DNA of 24,911 bases from Myxococcales bacterium. Lineage in GTDB: Bacteria > Myxococcota_A > UBA9042 > PHBI01 > JAAZYN01. The stretch lies in NCBI GenBank assembly GCA_014239625.1, contig JAAZYN010000003.1:1-24911 (forward strand), read 5' to 3'. Made by a program: the position numbers and the translations under genes. Shown here in pieces: positions 7,292 to 14,900 of the stretch. Each line of letters opens with the position of its first letter. Within the stretch, counting starts at the first letter, position 1. The notes under the pieces are model-generated. The model searched no databases. It saw nothing but the letters and a program-made list of their open reading frames with translations, and had not been told where the DNA came from.

Positions 7292-9567
7292 TGAAGAGAC
7301 CCTGTTGCTCGATCGGCGTGTTGCTGCTGGGGCTGGTCGCCCCAGCTTTGGGCGCCGAGCCCCCCGAGGCCCCGCCGAAGCCTCCCGGGCGGGCGGCGGC
7401 GGACGACTGCCGGGCGAAGCGAGGCGGCCGCTGGGTGGACACCAAATCCGAGGTGGGTTGCCTGGTCCGATCCCGGCGGGAAGGGCGCTGGATCCTCCTG
7501 GACAACGGGCGCGTGCTGCTGGAGGCCGTCTATCGTGACGGCATTCGGCATGGCCCGGCGCGGCTGGCTGTGCCGGAGAGTGAGGGCGTCCAGGAGTCGG
7601 GCCGTTACGTCGACGGGCGACGGCATGGGTTGTGGCTGGTGACCGGCCCGGGCGATGCCAAGCAGGGAGAGATCCGGTTCGAGGATGGCAAGCGGCAAGG
7701 CGTCGAGAAGAGGTGGTTCCGCAACGGCCAGCTCCAGGAGCTGACCCGCTGGGAACAAGACGTCGAGAGCGGACCTCACAAGACCTGGCACGCGACCTGT
7801 TATCGACGGGCCGTCGGCAGCCACGTCGCGGGCCGGCGAGAGGGTGCGTGGATCGAGTACCACCCCAACGGGCGCGAGCGCGCCGAGGGCACGTACAAGG
7901 ACGGCAAGAGGCAGGGGTTGTGGACCTTGTGGGACAAGAGCGGGGCGAAGGTCCTCGCGGGCCCCTTCGTCGACGGGGACGAAGAGGGCGCCTTCCAGGA
8001 GTGGTTCCTGAACGGTCAAAAATGGCGCGACGTCGTCTTCTCCAAGGGCCTCCGCCAAGGTCCCCCGCAGCAACACTGCCGTGAGACCCACGAGGGAGTG
8101 TGGACGGTGGAGCGCGCCTCTCGCGAAGAGGGCTGCACGCAGCCACCAAAGGCCCCCAAGCTCGCCAGCGAGGCATCTTCCGAGCCCGCTGACGACCGCG
8201 GCGGACGTGTTGGGCTGTGGAAGACGTACTACGGTGATGGCAGCTTACGCCGTGATGCGATGCATCAGTCCGGCAAGCTGCACGGGCTGGTCATCGACTA
8301 TCACGGCGATGGCTCCATCATGCGGCGCGGTGCGTACGAGCACGGCGTCCCAGACGGTGTCCATGAGTGGCGGGACAGCGACGGCAAGCTCTGGGCTAGG
8401 TCCGAGGTGCGCGATGGTGATGGCGCGTGGCAGGAGTGGGATCCCAAGGGCTTCCGACTGTTCGCCGGCGCCTTCTCCAAAGCCAAGCGCCATGGGCCTT
8501 GGACCCGCTTTCACGAAAACGGCGCCAAGGCCGAAGAGATCACGTACGACAACGGAAGGCGCCACGGCACCATGAAGCGCTGGTTTTCGAGCGGAGGCCT
8601 CAAGGCGACCGGCGCGTACCAGGACGACTACCGGACCGGCCGCTGGGAGGCGTACTGGTCCACCGGCAACATGGTCTGGGCTGGAAGCTACGCTCGCGGC
8701 AAGCGCATCGGCACCTGGCAAAACTGGTTTGCCAACGGTCAAGTTGAGTCGCAGGGGCGCTTCCTGGCCAATGACGAGGATGGCCGATGGACCGAGTACC
8801 ACAACAACGGCAACAAGCGCGCCGAGGGCGACTACGTCGAGGGAAAGCGTCACGGCGTCTGGACGCGATGGTGGTACAACGGCAAGCCCTGGCGGCGGAT
8901 CCGCTATCACAACGGGGTGCCCGAACATCAACCCCTCTATGACTGCGCCAGCGATGGTGGTGGCTGGACCGAGGATGCCCAAGCCCGCATGGCCGGATGC
9001 CATCAGTGCCGCTGGGACGCGGATCAAGAGGCCGTCATCGAGGTGCGCCACGGCGAGTGGACGTGGTGGCACGCCAACGGCCGAGTGGAGCGGCGCGGCA
9101 ACATGTCGAGCGGACAGCGGCAGGGGGAGTGGATGTGGTACCACGACAACGGTCGACCCATGCTCCAGGGCACGTTCCACGACGACGCCGAGCAGGGTCG
9201 ATGGCTGGGCTGGTACGAGTCGGGAAAATCCCGCTTCGACGGGGAGTACGTCGACGGCCGGGAGACCGGCGTCTGGACGATGTTCTATGCCGATGGGAGC
9301 CGCAAAGCCAAGGGCTTGTATGTCGGCAAGTTGAAGACCGGTGAGTGGGAGCTGTTCCACAAAAGCGGCGCGATCAAGGATCGAGGCGTCTACCTGGCCG
9401 ACATGGAGGTCGGCGTATGGGAGAGCTTCTACCCGACCGGCGACAAGAGAGCGGCCGGGATGTTCCTGGCGGGCGAGCGTGTCGGTGAATGGACCTGGTG
9501 GCGACAGGACGGGAGCGTGTGGCGCAAAGCCACCTACGCTAACGGTCGTGAAGTGCGACCGAGGTGA
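7291..9567 (+). CDS. Exported giant MORN-2/YwqK-type repeat protein
   Basis: This protein has 758 residues and a signal peptide (hydrophobic GVLLLGLVAPALGA, cleavage near residue 22). The mature protein is about twenty copies of a ~22-23 residue unit with the pattern W-x-x-[WY]-x-x-[ND]-G-x-x-x-x-x-G-x-Y-x-x-G-x-x-x-G. This is the MORN-2 repeat seen in YwqK-like proteins, which forms an extended beta-sheet rod. Three places hold a cysteine-bracketed insert (Cys40-Cys57, Cys263-Cys282, Cys552-Cys570), each with one Trp and ending in Gly-Cys, which suggests disulfides in an oxidising compartment. The ATG shares a base with the TPR stop codon. The name antitoxin, often attached to YwqK homologues, is not supported here: the protein is exported, very long, and has no toxin neighbour. 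Confidence 0.9.
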   Translation: MKRPCCSIGVLLLGLVAPALGAEPPEAPPKPPGRAAADDCRAKRGGRWVDTKSEVGCLVRSRREGRWILLDNGRVLLEAVYRDGIRHGPARLAVPESEGVQESGRYVDGRRHGLWLVTGPGDAKQGEIRFEDGKRQGVEKRWFRNGQLQELTRWEQDVESGPHKTWHATCYRRAVGSHVAGRREGAWIEYHPNGRERAEGTYKDGKRQGLWTLWDKSGAKVLAGPFVDGDEEGAFQEWFLNGQKWRDVVFSKGLRQGPPQQHCRETHEGVWTVERASREEGCTQPPKAPKLASEASSEPADDRGGRVGLWKTYYGDGSLRRDAMHQSGKLHGLVIDYHGDGSIMRRGAYEHGVPDGVHEWRDSDGKLWARSEVRDGDGAWQEWDPKGFRLFAGAFSKAKRHGPWTRFHENGAKAEEITYDNGRRHGTMKRWFSSGGLKATGAYQDDYRTGRWEAYWSTGNMVWAGSYARGKRIGTWQNWFANGQVESQGRFLANDEDGRWTEYHNNGNKRAEGDYVEGKRHGVWTRWWYNGKPWRRIRYHNGVPEHQPLYDCASDGGGWTEDAQARMAGCHQCRWDADQEAVIEVRHGEWTWWHANGRVERRGNMSSGQRQGEWMWYHDNGRPMLQGTFHDDAEQGRWLGWYESGKSRFDGEYVDGRETGVWTMFYADGSRKAKGLYVGKLKTGEWELFHKSGAIKDRGVYLADMEVGVWESFYPTGDKRAAGMFLAGERVGEWTWWRQDGSVWRKATYANGREVRPR

Positions 9568-9622
9568 CAGTGAGATGGCCGCACCCGTGCCAACACCCTG
9601 GACGCCGGCCGCGGGAGACCCC

Positions 9623-9636
9623 ACCATCGCGATGGT
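9623..9636. repeat. Perfect 14-base palindrome upstream of DUF4202 gene
   Basis: ACCATCGCGATGGT equals its own reverse complement and ends 6 bases before the ATG of the DUF4202 gene, where a ribosome binding site is expected. It could be an operator or could fold over the ribosome binding region. In GC-rich DNA a single 14-base palindrome can also arise by chance. Confidence 0.35.
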
Positions 9637-9642
9637 TCGCCC

Positions 9643-10233
9643 ATGACTACTTCGAGCTTCGACATCGCTTGCGCCGCCATGCAGGCAGCACACCAGGAGG
9701 ATCCCCGGACGCTGGCGTTCGGCGGAACCGTCGGACCGCGCGCCGTCACGTACCACTCCCGGATGGTGCATTGGTTGGCGGTGGTGGCACCCACCGCCTC
9801 CGAAGCCCTCCAGCTCGCCGCGAGAGCCCAACACATTCGGAGATGGGCGCTGCCCCGAGACGACTTTCCGCAGGGACGCGCCGGATACAAGCGATGGCGC
9901 AGCGAGCTCGCAGGCCTCCACGCCCAGGACGCGGCGGCGATTCTGGCTGAAGCCGGCTACCCGCCAGAGGTGGGGGTGCGGGTCGGCCAGCTCCTGCGAA
10001 AGCGCCGCCTCAAGAGAGACCCCGAGGTCCAAGCCCTCGAGGACGCGGCCTGCCTCACCTTCCTGGAGCTGGATCTGTCGGCCTTCATGGCGAAACACGA
10101 CGACGCCAAGGTCATCGCCATCGTGCAGAAGACCTGGGCCAAGATGTCGGACGGCGGACACGCCACCGCGCTGAAGCTGCTGAGCTCCCTCGAGGTCTCT
10201 GCGCAGGCCCTGCTGCGGCGCGCGCTGGCGTGA
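9643..10233 (+). CDS. DUF4202 family protein
   Basis: This soluble protein has 196 residues. It shows the features I know from DUF4202: an N-terminal DEDP-like region (HQEDPRTL), the block ARAQHIRRWALPRDDFPQGR at about residues 60-80, then RAGYKRW, RLKRDPEVQALED, LTFLEL, FMAKHDDAK and TWAKMSDGGH. The conserved His, Arg, Asp and Glu residues are reminiscent of a helical metal-dependent phosphohydrolase fold, but the family's reaction is not known to me. There is no signal peptide or membrane segment. The gene follows the MORN gene after 75 bases. It ends 84 bases before the start chosen for the receptor gene, so it may be a separate unit from both. Confidence 0.88.
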   Translation: MTTSSFDIACAAMQAAHQEDPRTLAFGGTVGPRAVTYHSRMVHWLAVVAPTASEALQLAARAQHIRRWALPRDDFPQGRAGYKRWRSELAGLHAQDAAAILAEAGYPPEVGVRVGQLLRKRRLKRDPEVQALEDAACLTFLELDLSAFMAKHDDAKVIAIVQKTWAKMSDGGHATALKLLSSLEVSAQALLRRALA

Positions 10234-10260
10234 CGGTGACCGCCCCCATCGGCCGGCCCG

Positions 10261-10288
10261 TTGCTCTCCGCGCGTCGGTTGTTAGGCT
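10261..10288 (+). promoter_or_regulatory. Possible sigma70-type promoter for receptor gene
   Basis: TTGCTC (10261-10266) and TAGGCT (10283-10288) are 16 bases apart, in the 83-base gap before the receptor ATG at 10317. Each matches about half of the -35/-10 consensus, so this is weak evidence. Confidence 0.25.
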
Positions 10289-10316
10289 TTCGGCCTCGGA
10301 TCGAATCAGGAGCGCC

Positions 10317-12926
10317 ATGCCCCGTGCTGCCACTCGGTGGGTCGCCGCCACGCTGCTGGTGGCAGCGCTCACCTCTCTGCCCTCACGGGCCGGCGAGCCC
10401 GCCACGGTCACGCCACCGACGCTGAAGACCTTCGTCCGGGCCGAGCTCCCCAAGGGTGCGCCGCTGCGCGACGTGGACGTGATCGTGTGGCTGACCATCG
10501 GTGTCGACGGCGCGGTCACCGCCGTGGAGCTCAAGACAGGTGGCGGCGAGCCGTATGATCGCGCGGCGCTGAAGGCCACCGCGAAGATGCTCTTCAACCC
10601 AGCGCGTCAGGGGCAGGCGGCTATCGTCGTGCGGGTCCCGTTCACCTATCAATTCCGCATCCCCCGGCGACGTGGCCGGATGGTGCCGTCACCCCGGGGG
10701 CGTCGCGGCAAGGAGATCGCCGCCGGGCGCGTGTACGTCGGAACCGTGGTGGAGAAGGGAACCCGCGCGCCGCTGGGCGGCGTCGCGGTGCTGGCGCGGG
10801 ATCCACGAACCGACAAGCGTTACCAGGCGGTCAGTCGCTTCGACGGCACCTTCGTCCTGGAGGGGCTGCCGCCCGGGCCGCTGCAGCTGACGATCGTCGC
10901 GCCCGACTACAAACAGACGCTCAAGACCATCAAGGGCGTGCCTCCAGGCACCGACAAGGCACCACCAGACAGCGCCCGCACGTTCTATCTTCGGCCGACG
11001 GCGTTCGCCAAATACAAGACCGTGGTCAAGGAGAAGCGGCGCAAAGAGGCGGCCGCTGAGATCACCCTGTCGGACGACGAGCTCACCAAGGTCCCGGGTA
11101 CCTTCGGCGACCCCACCCGGGTGATCGCCACCCTCCCCGGGGTCGCACGCTCGCCCTTCGGGTTGGGATACTACGTGGTCCGAGGGGCCTCCTTCGACAA
11201 CACCGGCTTCTTCATCGACGGCCACCCCGCCCTGTTCCTCTATCATCTGGGCGGCGGCCCGGGGGTCATCCACCCCGTGCTGGTGGACACCATGCGCTTT
11301 TACCCAGGCGGCTACCCCGCCACCTACGGCCGCTTCGCCGGGGGCGCCATCGCCATCGAGACCGGAGACCCACCAGACGACCGGTGGCACCTCGACTTCG
11401 AGATGGATGTCTTCCGCGCCGCGCTGCTCTTCTCCGTCCCATTCGATGACAAACGAGGCCAGGTCACGCTGTCGATTCGGCAGAGCTACTACGACCTGTT
11501 GCTCCCGCTCATCCAAGACGGCGTGACCCTTCGGTACACCGACTACAACGCCCGAGTCAGATACGACATCAACGACGAGCTCCGCTTCAGCTTCTATTCG
11601 ATGGGCGCAGAAGACACCTTCGCCATCGAGGACATCGCCGCGGGCAACAACCAATCGTCCAACCAGAACTTCAACATCGGCTTCCACCGCCTGCGCGCGG
11701 CGCTCACCTGGCAACCCCAGCGGGACACGCGATGGGAAAATGCGGTCGTGTGGGAGGTCGACCGGACCAACACCAAGCGGGTCGCAGAGGGTGACGACGA
11801 CACCAGCATCGCCTTTCTGGGGTGGTTTCTACAGTGGCGCTCGACGGTCTCGCATCAGGCGACCCCCGAGCTGAAGCTCGGGGTTGGAGTCGACACGCTG
11901 TTTTTGGACCTGGACGCGGACCTCCAGATCGGCGCGGGGACGCCGCTGGGTGATCCTCGCCCGCCGATCTTCGACCCGGTCGTCACCAAATTCGGGATCG
12001 TCGACCAGTATCTGGGGGTGTCGCCCTTCATCATGGCGGACTGGGAGCCGATCAAGGGGCTGCGGCTGCTGCCCAGCGTCCGATTCAACATCGAGTATTG
12101 GGGGGGCGACGCCGTCCCGAGCATCGATCCCAAGCTGTCCATCCGGGCTGACGTCCACGACATGGTCACCCTCAAGGGGCTCGTCGGAATCGCCCACCAG
12201 CCACCTGGGCCGGCCCAGGTGGCGCAGCCCTTCGGCAACCCCTACCTCCCCCCGATCACCGCCTATCAGTCCAGCATCGGCGCCGAGATCCGACCGTACA
12301 AAGGATGGGAGATCACCATCGAGGGTTTTTACAACCACTTTCAGAACATGGCGCGACCGAACTCCCAGCTGAAGACCGACGACGACCAGCTCTCGCGTCA
12401 GCTCTGGACCAGCGACATGAGCGGCCGAGCGTATGGCCTCGAGGTGATGATCCGCAGGGAGTTCGGCGACATCGCATACGGCTGGCTGAGCTATACGTTG
12501 TCACGTTCAGAGCGTCTCATGCCGCCCAACGACTGGACCCTGTTTCAGGTCGACCAGTCGCACGTCCTCAACCTCGCGTGGACCTTCGTGCTGCCCGAAG
12601 AGATCTCCATCGGGGCGCGATTCACGCTGACCAGCGGCAACCCCTATTATGCGGTTATCGGCTCCAAATACGACGCTGACCGCGACCGCCACGAACCGCT
12701 CTACCCCGCCCAGATATCCCGCCTGCCGGTCTTTCATCGACTCGATCTGCGGATCGACAAACGCTTCCGCTTTGACACCTGGTACCTGGAGCTCTATCTC
12801 GACGTGCAGAACGTCTACAACGCGGGCAACACCGAGGCGCCGCGGTACTCCTATGACTACTCCATAAAGAGCGACGGGATCGCGGTGCCCACGCTCGGCA
12901 CGATCGGATTCAGGATGGCCTTCTGA
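10317..12926 (+). CDS. TonB-dependent receptor with N-terminal TonB-C-like domain
   Basis: This protein has 869 residues. In order: a signal peptide (1-25); a TonB C-terminal-like domain (about 40-114, with VDGAVTAVEL, DRAALKA and VPFTYQF); a carboxypeptidase-regulatory-like beta-sandwich (about 139-200, with GGVAVLARD and FDGTFVLEGLPPG); a plug domain (about 245-355, with VRGASFDNTGFFIDG and FPGGYPATYGRFAGG-like motifs); and a 22-strand-type outer-membrane barrel ending in Phe, the usual BAM signal. The start at 10317 is chosen because AGGAG (10308-10312) lies 4 bases upstream and the signal peptide begins there. The frame also opens at GTG 10230. Receptors of this class take up ligands across the outer membrane, and the ligand here cannot be told. 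The lipoprotein gene downstream overlaps by one base. Confidence 0.93.
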   Translation: MPRAATRWVAATLLVAALTSLPSRAGEPATVTPPTLKTFVRAELPKGAPLRDVDVIVWLTIGVDGAVTAVELKTGGGEPYDRAALKATAKMLFNPARQGQAAIVVRVPFTYQFRIPRRRGRMVPSPRGRRGKEIAAGRVYVGTVVEKGTRAPLGGVAVLARDPRTDKRYQAVSRFDGTFVLEGLPPGPLQLTIVAPDYKQTLKTIKGVPPGTDKAPPDSARTFYLRPTAFAKYKTVVKEKRRKEAAAEITLSDDELTKVPGTFGDPTRVIATLPGVARSPFGLGYYVVRGASFDNTGFFIDGHPALFLYHLGGGPGVIHPVLVDTMRFYPGGYPATYGRFAGGAIAIETGDPPDDRWHLDFEMDVFRAALLFSVPFDDKRGQVTLSIRQSYYDLLLPLIQDGVTLRYTDYNARVRYDINDELRFSFYSMGAEDTFAIEDIAAGNNQSSNQNFNIGFHRLRAALTWQPQRDTRWENAVVWEVDRTNTKRVAEGDDDTSIAFLGWFLQWRSTVSHQATPELKLGVGVDTLFLDLDADLQIGAGTPLGDPRPPIFDPVVTKFGIVDQYLGVSPFIMADWEPIKGLRLLPSVRFNIEYWGGDAVPSIDPKLSIRADVHDMVTLKGLVGIAHQPPGPAQVAQPFGNPYLPPITAYQSSIGAEIRPYKGWEITIEGFYNHFQNMARPNSQLKTDDDQLSRQLWTSDMSGRAYGLEVMIRREFGDIAYGWLSYTLSRSERLMPPNDWTLFQVDQSHVLNLAWTFVLPEEISIGARFTLTSGNPYYAVIGSKYDADRDRHEPLYPAQISRLPVFHRLDLRIDKRFRFDTWYLELYLDVQNVYNAGNTEAPRYSYDYSIKSDGIAVPTLGTIGFRMAF

Positions 12927-13969
12927 TGACCCATCGCTCCACCCACGTCTCGGCCGCCCTGGCGTTGCTGATGCTCTGCGCGGCCGGCTGCCTGGAGGAG
13001 CTGCCCGCCCCGTCAAAGGTCGTCTCACTACGCACCCTGGCCATCTCCGCCACGCCGCCGGAGGTCTCCCCCGGCGCTACGGTGACGTTGAGCGCGCTGG
13101 CCGTCGACTACCCGGCGCAGCGCCCCATAGAGTATCGCTGGGCGGCATGCTTGCTCCCGGAGAGGGCCGCTGGGTTCTTCGGCGGCAGCACGGCGCCCAA
13201 CAGCGGCGGCGGCGGCTACGGCCTGCAAGAGGCTGGAAACTGCGTCGCCCTCGCCGACGCCGGAGCCCCGGGTGCCGTCGATCTGGGGACCAGCGTCACC
13301 GCTCAGCTGCCGATCGCGGCGGACTTCTTCGATGACTTGAACGTCGTCAAGCAGGCCTACGGGCTGCCCACCGACGTAGACATCCCCGACGCCCTGATAG
13401 CCGGCCTGTTGGCCATCGCGGGGATGAACCTGACGGTCACGCTGGAGGTGACCGCCGGAGACGACCGGATCGTCTCCTACAAGCGGGTCAACGTCAGCCT
13501 CGCGGTGGGCGAAGCGGCCAACCGCAACCCTTCGGGGGCGGCGTTCTACCTCTACCGGACCGACGACGAGGAGAGCGTCGACATCCCGACCACCGCGAGC
13601 GTCCCCCCCGGCAACCGCTGCTTCGTGGGGGAAGACGGCCTGAGCGACCTCACCATCGGCGCGGGGACATACGCCATCGCGCCGGTCAATATCCCGGATC
13701 CGCCGGTGACGTACCAGGTGATCCTGCCGGCGCTGAACCCGGAGGTGCCGTTTGAGCTGATCGACACCACTGAGACCCTCTTCCATTCCTTCTTCAGCAC
13801 CGAAGGCGCCTTCGACAGGGATATCGTCAAGGCCACCACGACGACCCGCGGTGAGTGGTTGGTGTCAGAGACGCCGCAGGAGCCCGTGCCGGTGTGGATC
13901 GTCACGCGCGACGGCCGGGGTGGAGCCAGCTGGTGTCATTCGACGCTGCAGCCCGAACCGGCCCCCTGA
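12926..13969 (+). CDS. Lipoprotein with Ig-like domain, partner of the receptor
   Basis: This protein has 347 residues, with a lipoprotein signal peptide ending in LCAAGC (Cys22 would be lipidated). Residues about 35-75 resemble an Ig/PKD-like fold (ATPPEVSPGATVTLSALAVD then EYRWAAC). The rest is beta-rich with scattered cysteines (WAACLLPE, GNCVAL, NRCFVG, SWCHST) that may pair. The ATG shares one base with the receptor stop, with AGGA about 11 bases upstream, so the two are probably co-translated. Receptor and lipoprotein pairs often form one uptake complex at the outer membrane. I recognise no enzymatic motif. The stop codon is only one base from the stop of the convergent gene. Confidence 0.85.
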   Translation: MTHRSTHVSAALALLMLCAAGCLEELPAPSKVVSLRTLAISATPPEVSPGATVTLSALAVDYPAQRPIEYRWAACLLPERAAGFFGGSTAPNSGGGGYGLQEAGNCVALADAGAPGAVDLGTSVTAQLPIAADFFDDLNVVKQAYGLPTDVDIPDALIAGLLAIAGMNLTVTLEVTAGDDRIVSYKRVNVSLAVGEAANRNPSGAAFYLYRTDDEESVDIPTTASVPPGNRCFVGEDGLSDLTIGAGTYAIAPVNIPDPPVTYQVILPALNPEVPFELIDTTETLFHSFFSTEGAFDRDIVKATTTTRGEWLVSETPQEPVPVWIVTRDGRGGASWCHSTLQPEPAP

Positions 13970-13970
13970 G

Positions 13971-14900
13971 CTACCCCGCGGACGGGCTCTCCCCTTGGAG
14001 GCCTCGTAGCTCTACCGCTCGACTCGCGATGAAACGCAGCAGGTTGACGGTGAGCTCGAAGTTGTCTTCCAGGATGTCCAACAGGACCTCTCGGTCGGCC
14101 CACAGGCCGCGGACCGAGGTCTCACAGCGGGCGCTGGCCCAGCGTCTGTCACCGCTGAGGACATCGATAGCCCCCAACAGCCCCGTCGCCTGATACCGGG
14201 TCACCGCTTTGTTTCCAGCGGTGGCGCAGCAGACGACACCTTCGACGACGACGAGCATGCCGTCGGACGGGTCCCGTTGCCGCCACAGCAGCGCGCCCTT
14301 CGGATAACTCACCGGGGCAAGCATCTTCGCGAACTGGGCCACCCCATCGAGGCTGGCCGCGCGAAAAAGCTGACTGGGCCGCAAGACCAGCAGCCGCTCC
14401 ACCAGGTCCAACTCCGCGGGCCCGCGAATCTGCAGGTCTGGCGTGGGCCCTTCGGGGACCATCCGGTCGCGCGCTACGGCGCTGAGCTGACCGACCAGAT
14501 CCACCGAGAGTCGCCGCAGCAGGCGCGCCGACATTTGAAAGTCGTCGTCGAGGGCGTCGGAGAGCACCGAGCGTCGGATCAGCATCACCACCGCTCGGGT
14601 GGCAGCCGACACGGCCAGGTTGCTGGGCCGCTCACCGAGCATTGACAGCATGCCGATCCCCGCGGTGAGCTCTTGGTGATGAACGGGCTCACCGCCCCGA
14701 GTGACGCGCAGCTCGCCACGGACGGGTACCAGGAGGTGGCGGACGCGATCGCCGGGAGACATCAGGCGATCGCTCTTGGCGAACACGTGGATCTCTGCGT
14801 TGGAGGCGAGCACCGCCAGCTCATGGTCGGGAAACTCTCCAAAGGCGGACACGCTGCGCAACGCCAGCAGCCGCTCCACCAGTCCGATGGCCTCAGACAT
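13971..14900 (-). CDS. Protein with two cyclic-nucleotide-binding-like domains
   Basis: This protein has 309 residues, with two cNMP-binding-like folds (roughly residues 10-150 and 180-300). Each shows the beta-roll pattern (LLVPVRGELRVTRGGEP in the first, GMLVVVEGVVCCATAGN in the second) followed by a helical end. The phosphate-binding cassette is degenerate in both, so cAMP or cGMP binding is not certain. There is no helix-turn-helix, so this is not a Crp-type transcription factor. The ATG at 14900-14898 lies inside the end of the NTT-HEAT gene (8-base overlap), with GGGGAG a suitable distance upstream. The longer upstream opening to 15053 is only overlap with that gene. The tight coupling suggests it regulates the transporter or shares a complex with it. 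Confidence 0.85.
   Translation of the reverse strand: MSEAIGLVERLLALRSVSAFGEFPDHELAVLASNAEIHVFAKSDRLMSPGDRVRHLLVPVRGELRVTRGGEPVHHQELTAGIGMLSMLGERPSNLAVSAATRAVVMLIRRSVLSDALDDDFQMSARLLRRLSVDLVGQLSAVARDRMVPEGPTPDLQIRGPAELDLVERLLVLRPSQLFRAASLDGVAQFAKMLAPVSYPKGALLWRQRDPSDGMLVVVEGVVCCATAGNKAVTRYQATGLLGAIDVLSGDRRWASARCETSVRGLWADREVLLDILEDNFELTVNLLRFIASRAVELRGLQGESPSAG

Noticed and set aside
7291..9567. YwqK toxin-antitoxin system
   Set aside because: The repeats are shared with YwqK, but this protein is exported and very long, and no toxin gene is adjacent.
8245..10161. 638-residue antisense open frame across the MORN and DUF4202 genes
   Set aside because: It crosses the boundary of two well-supported genes on the other strand and has no family motif.
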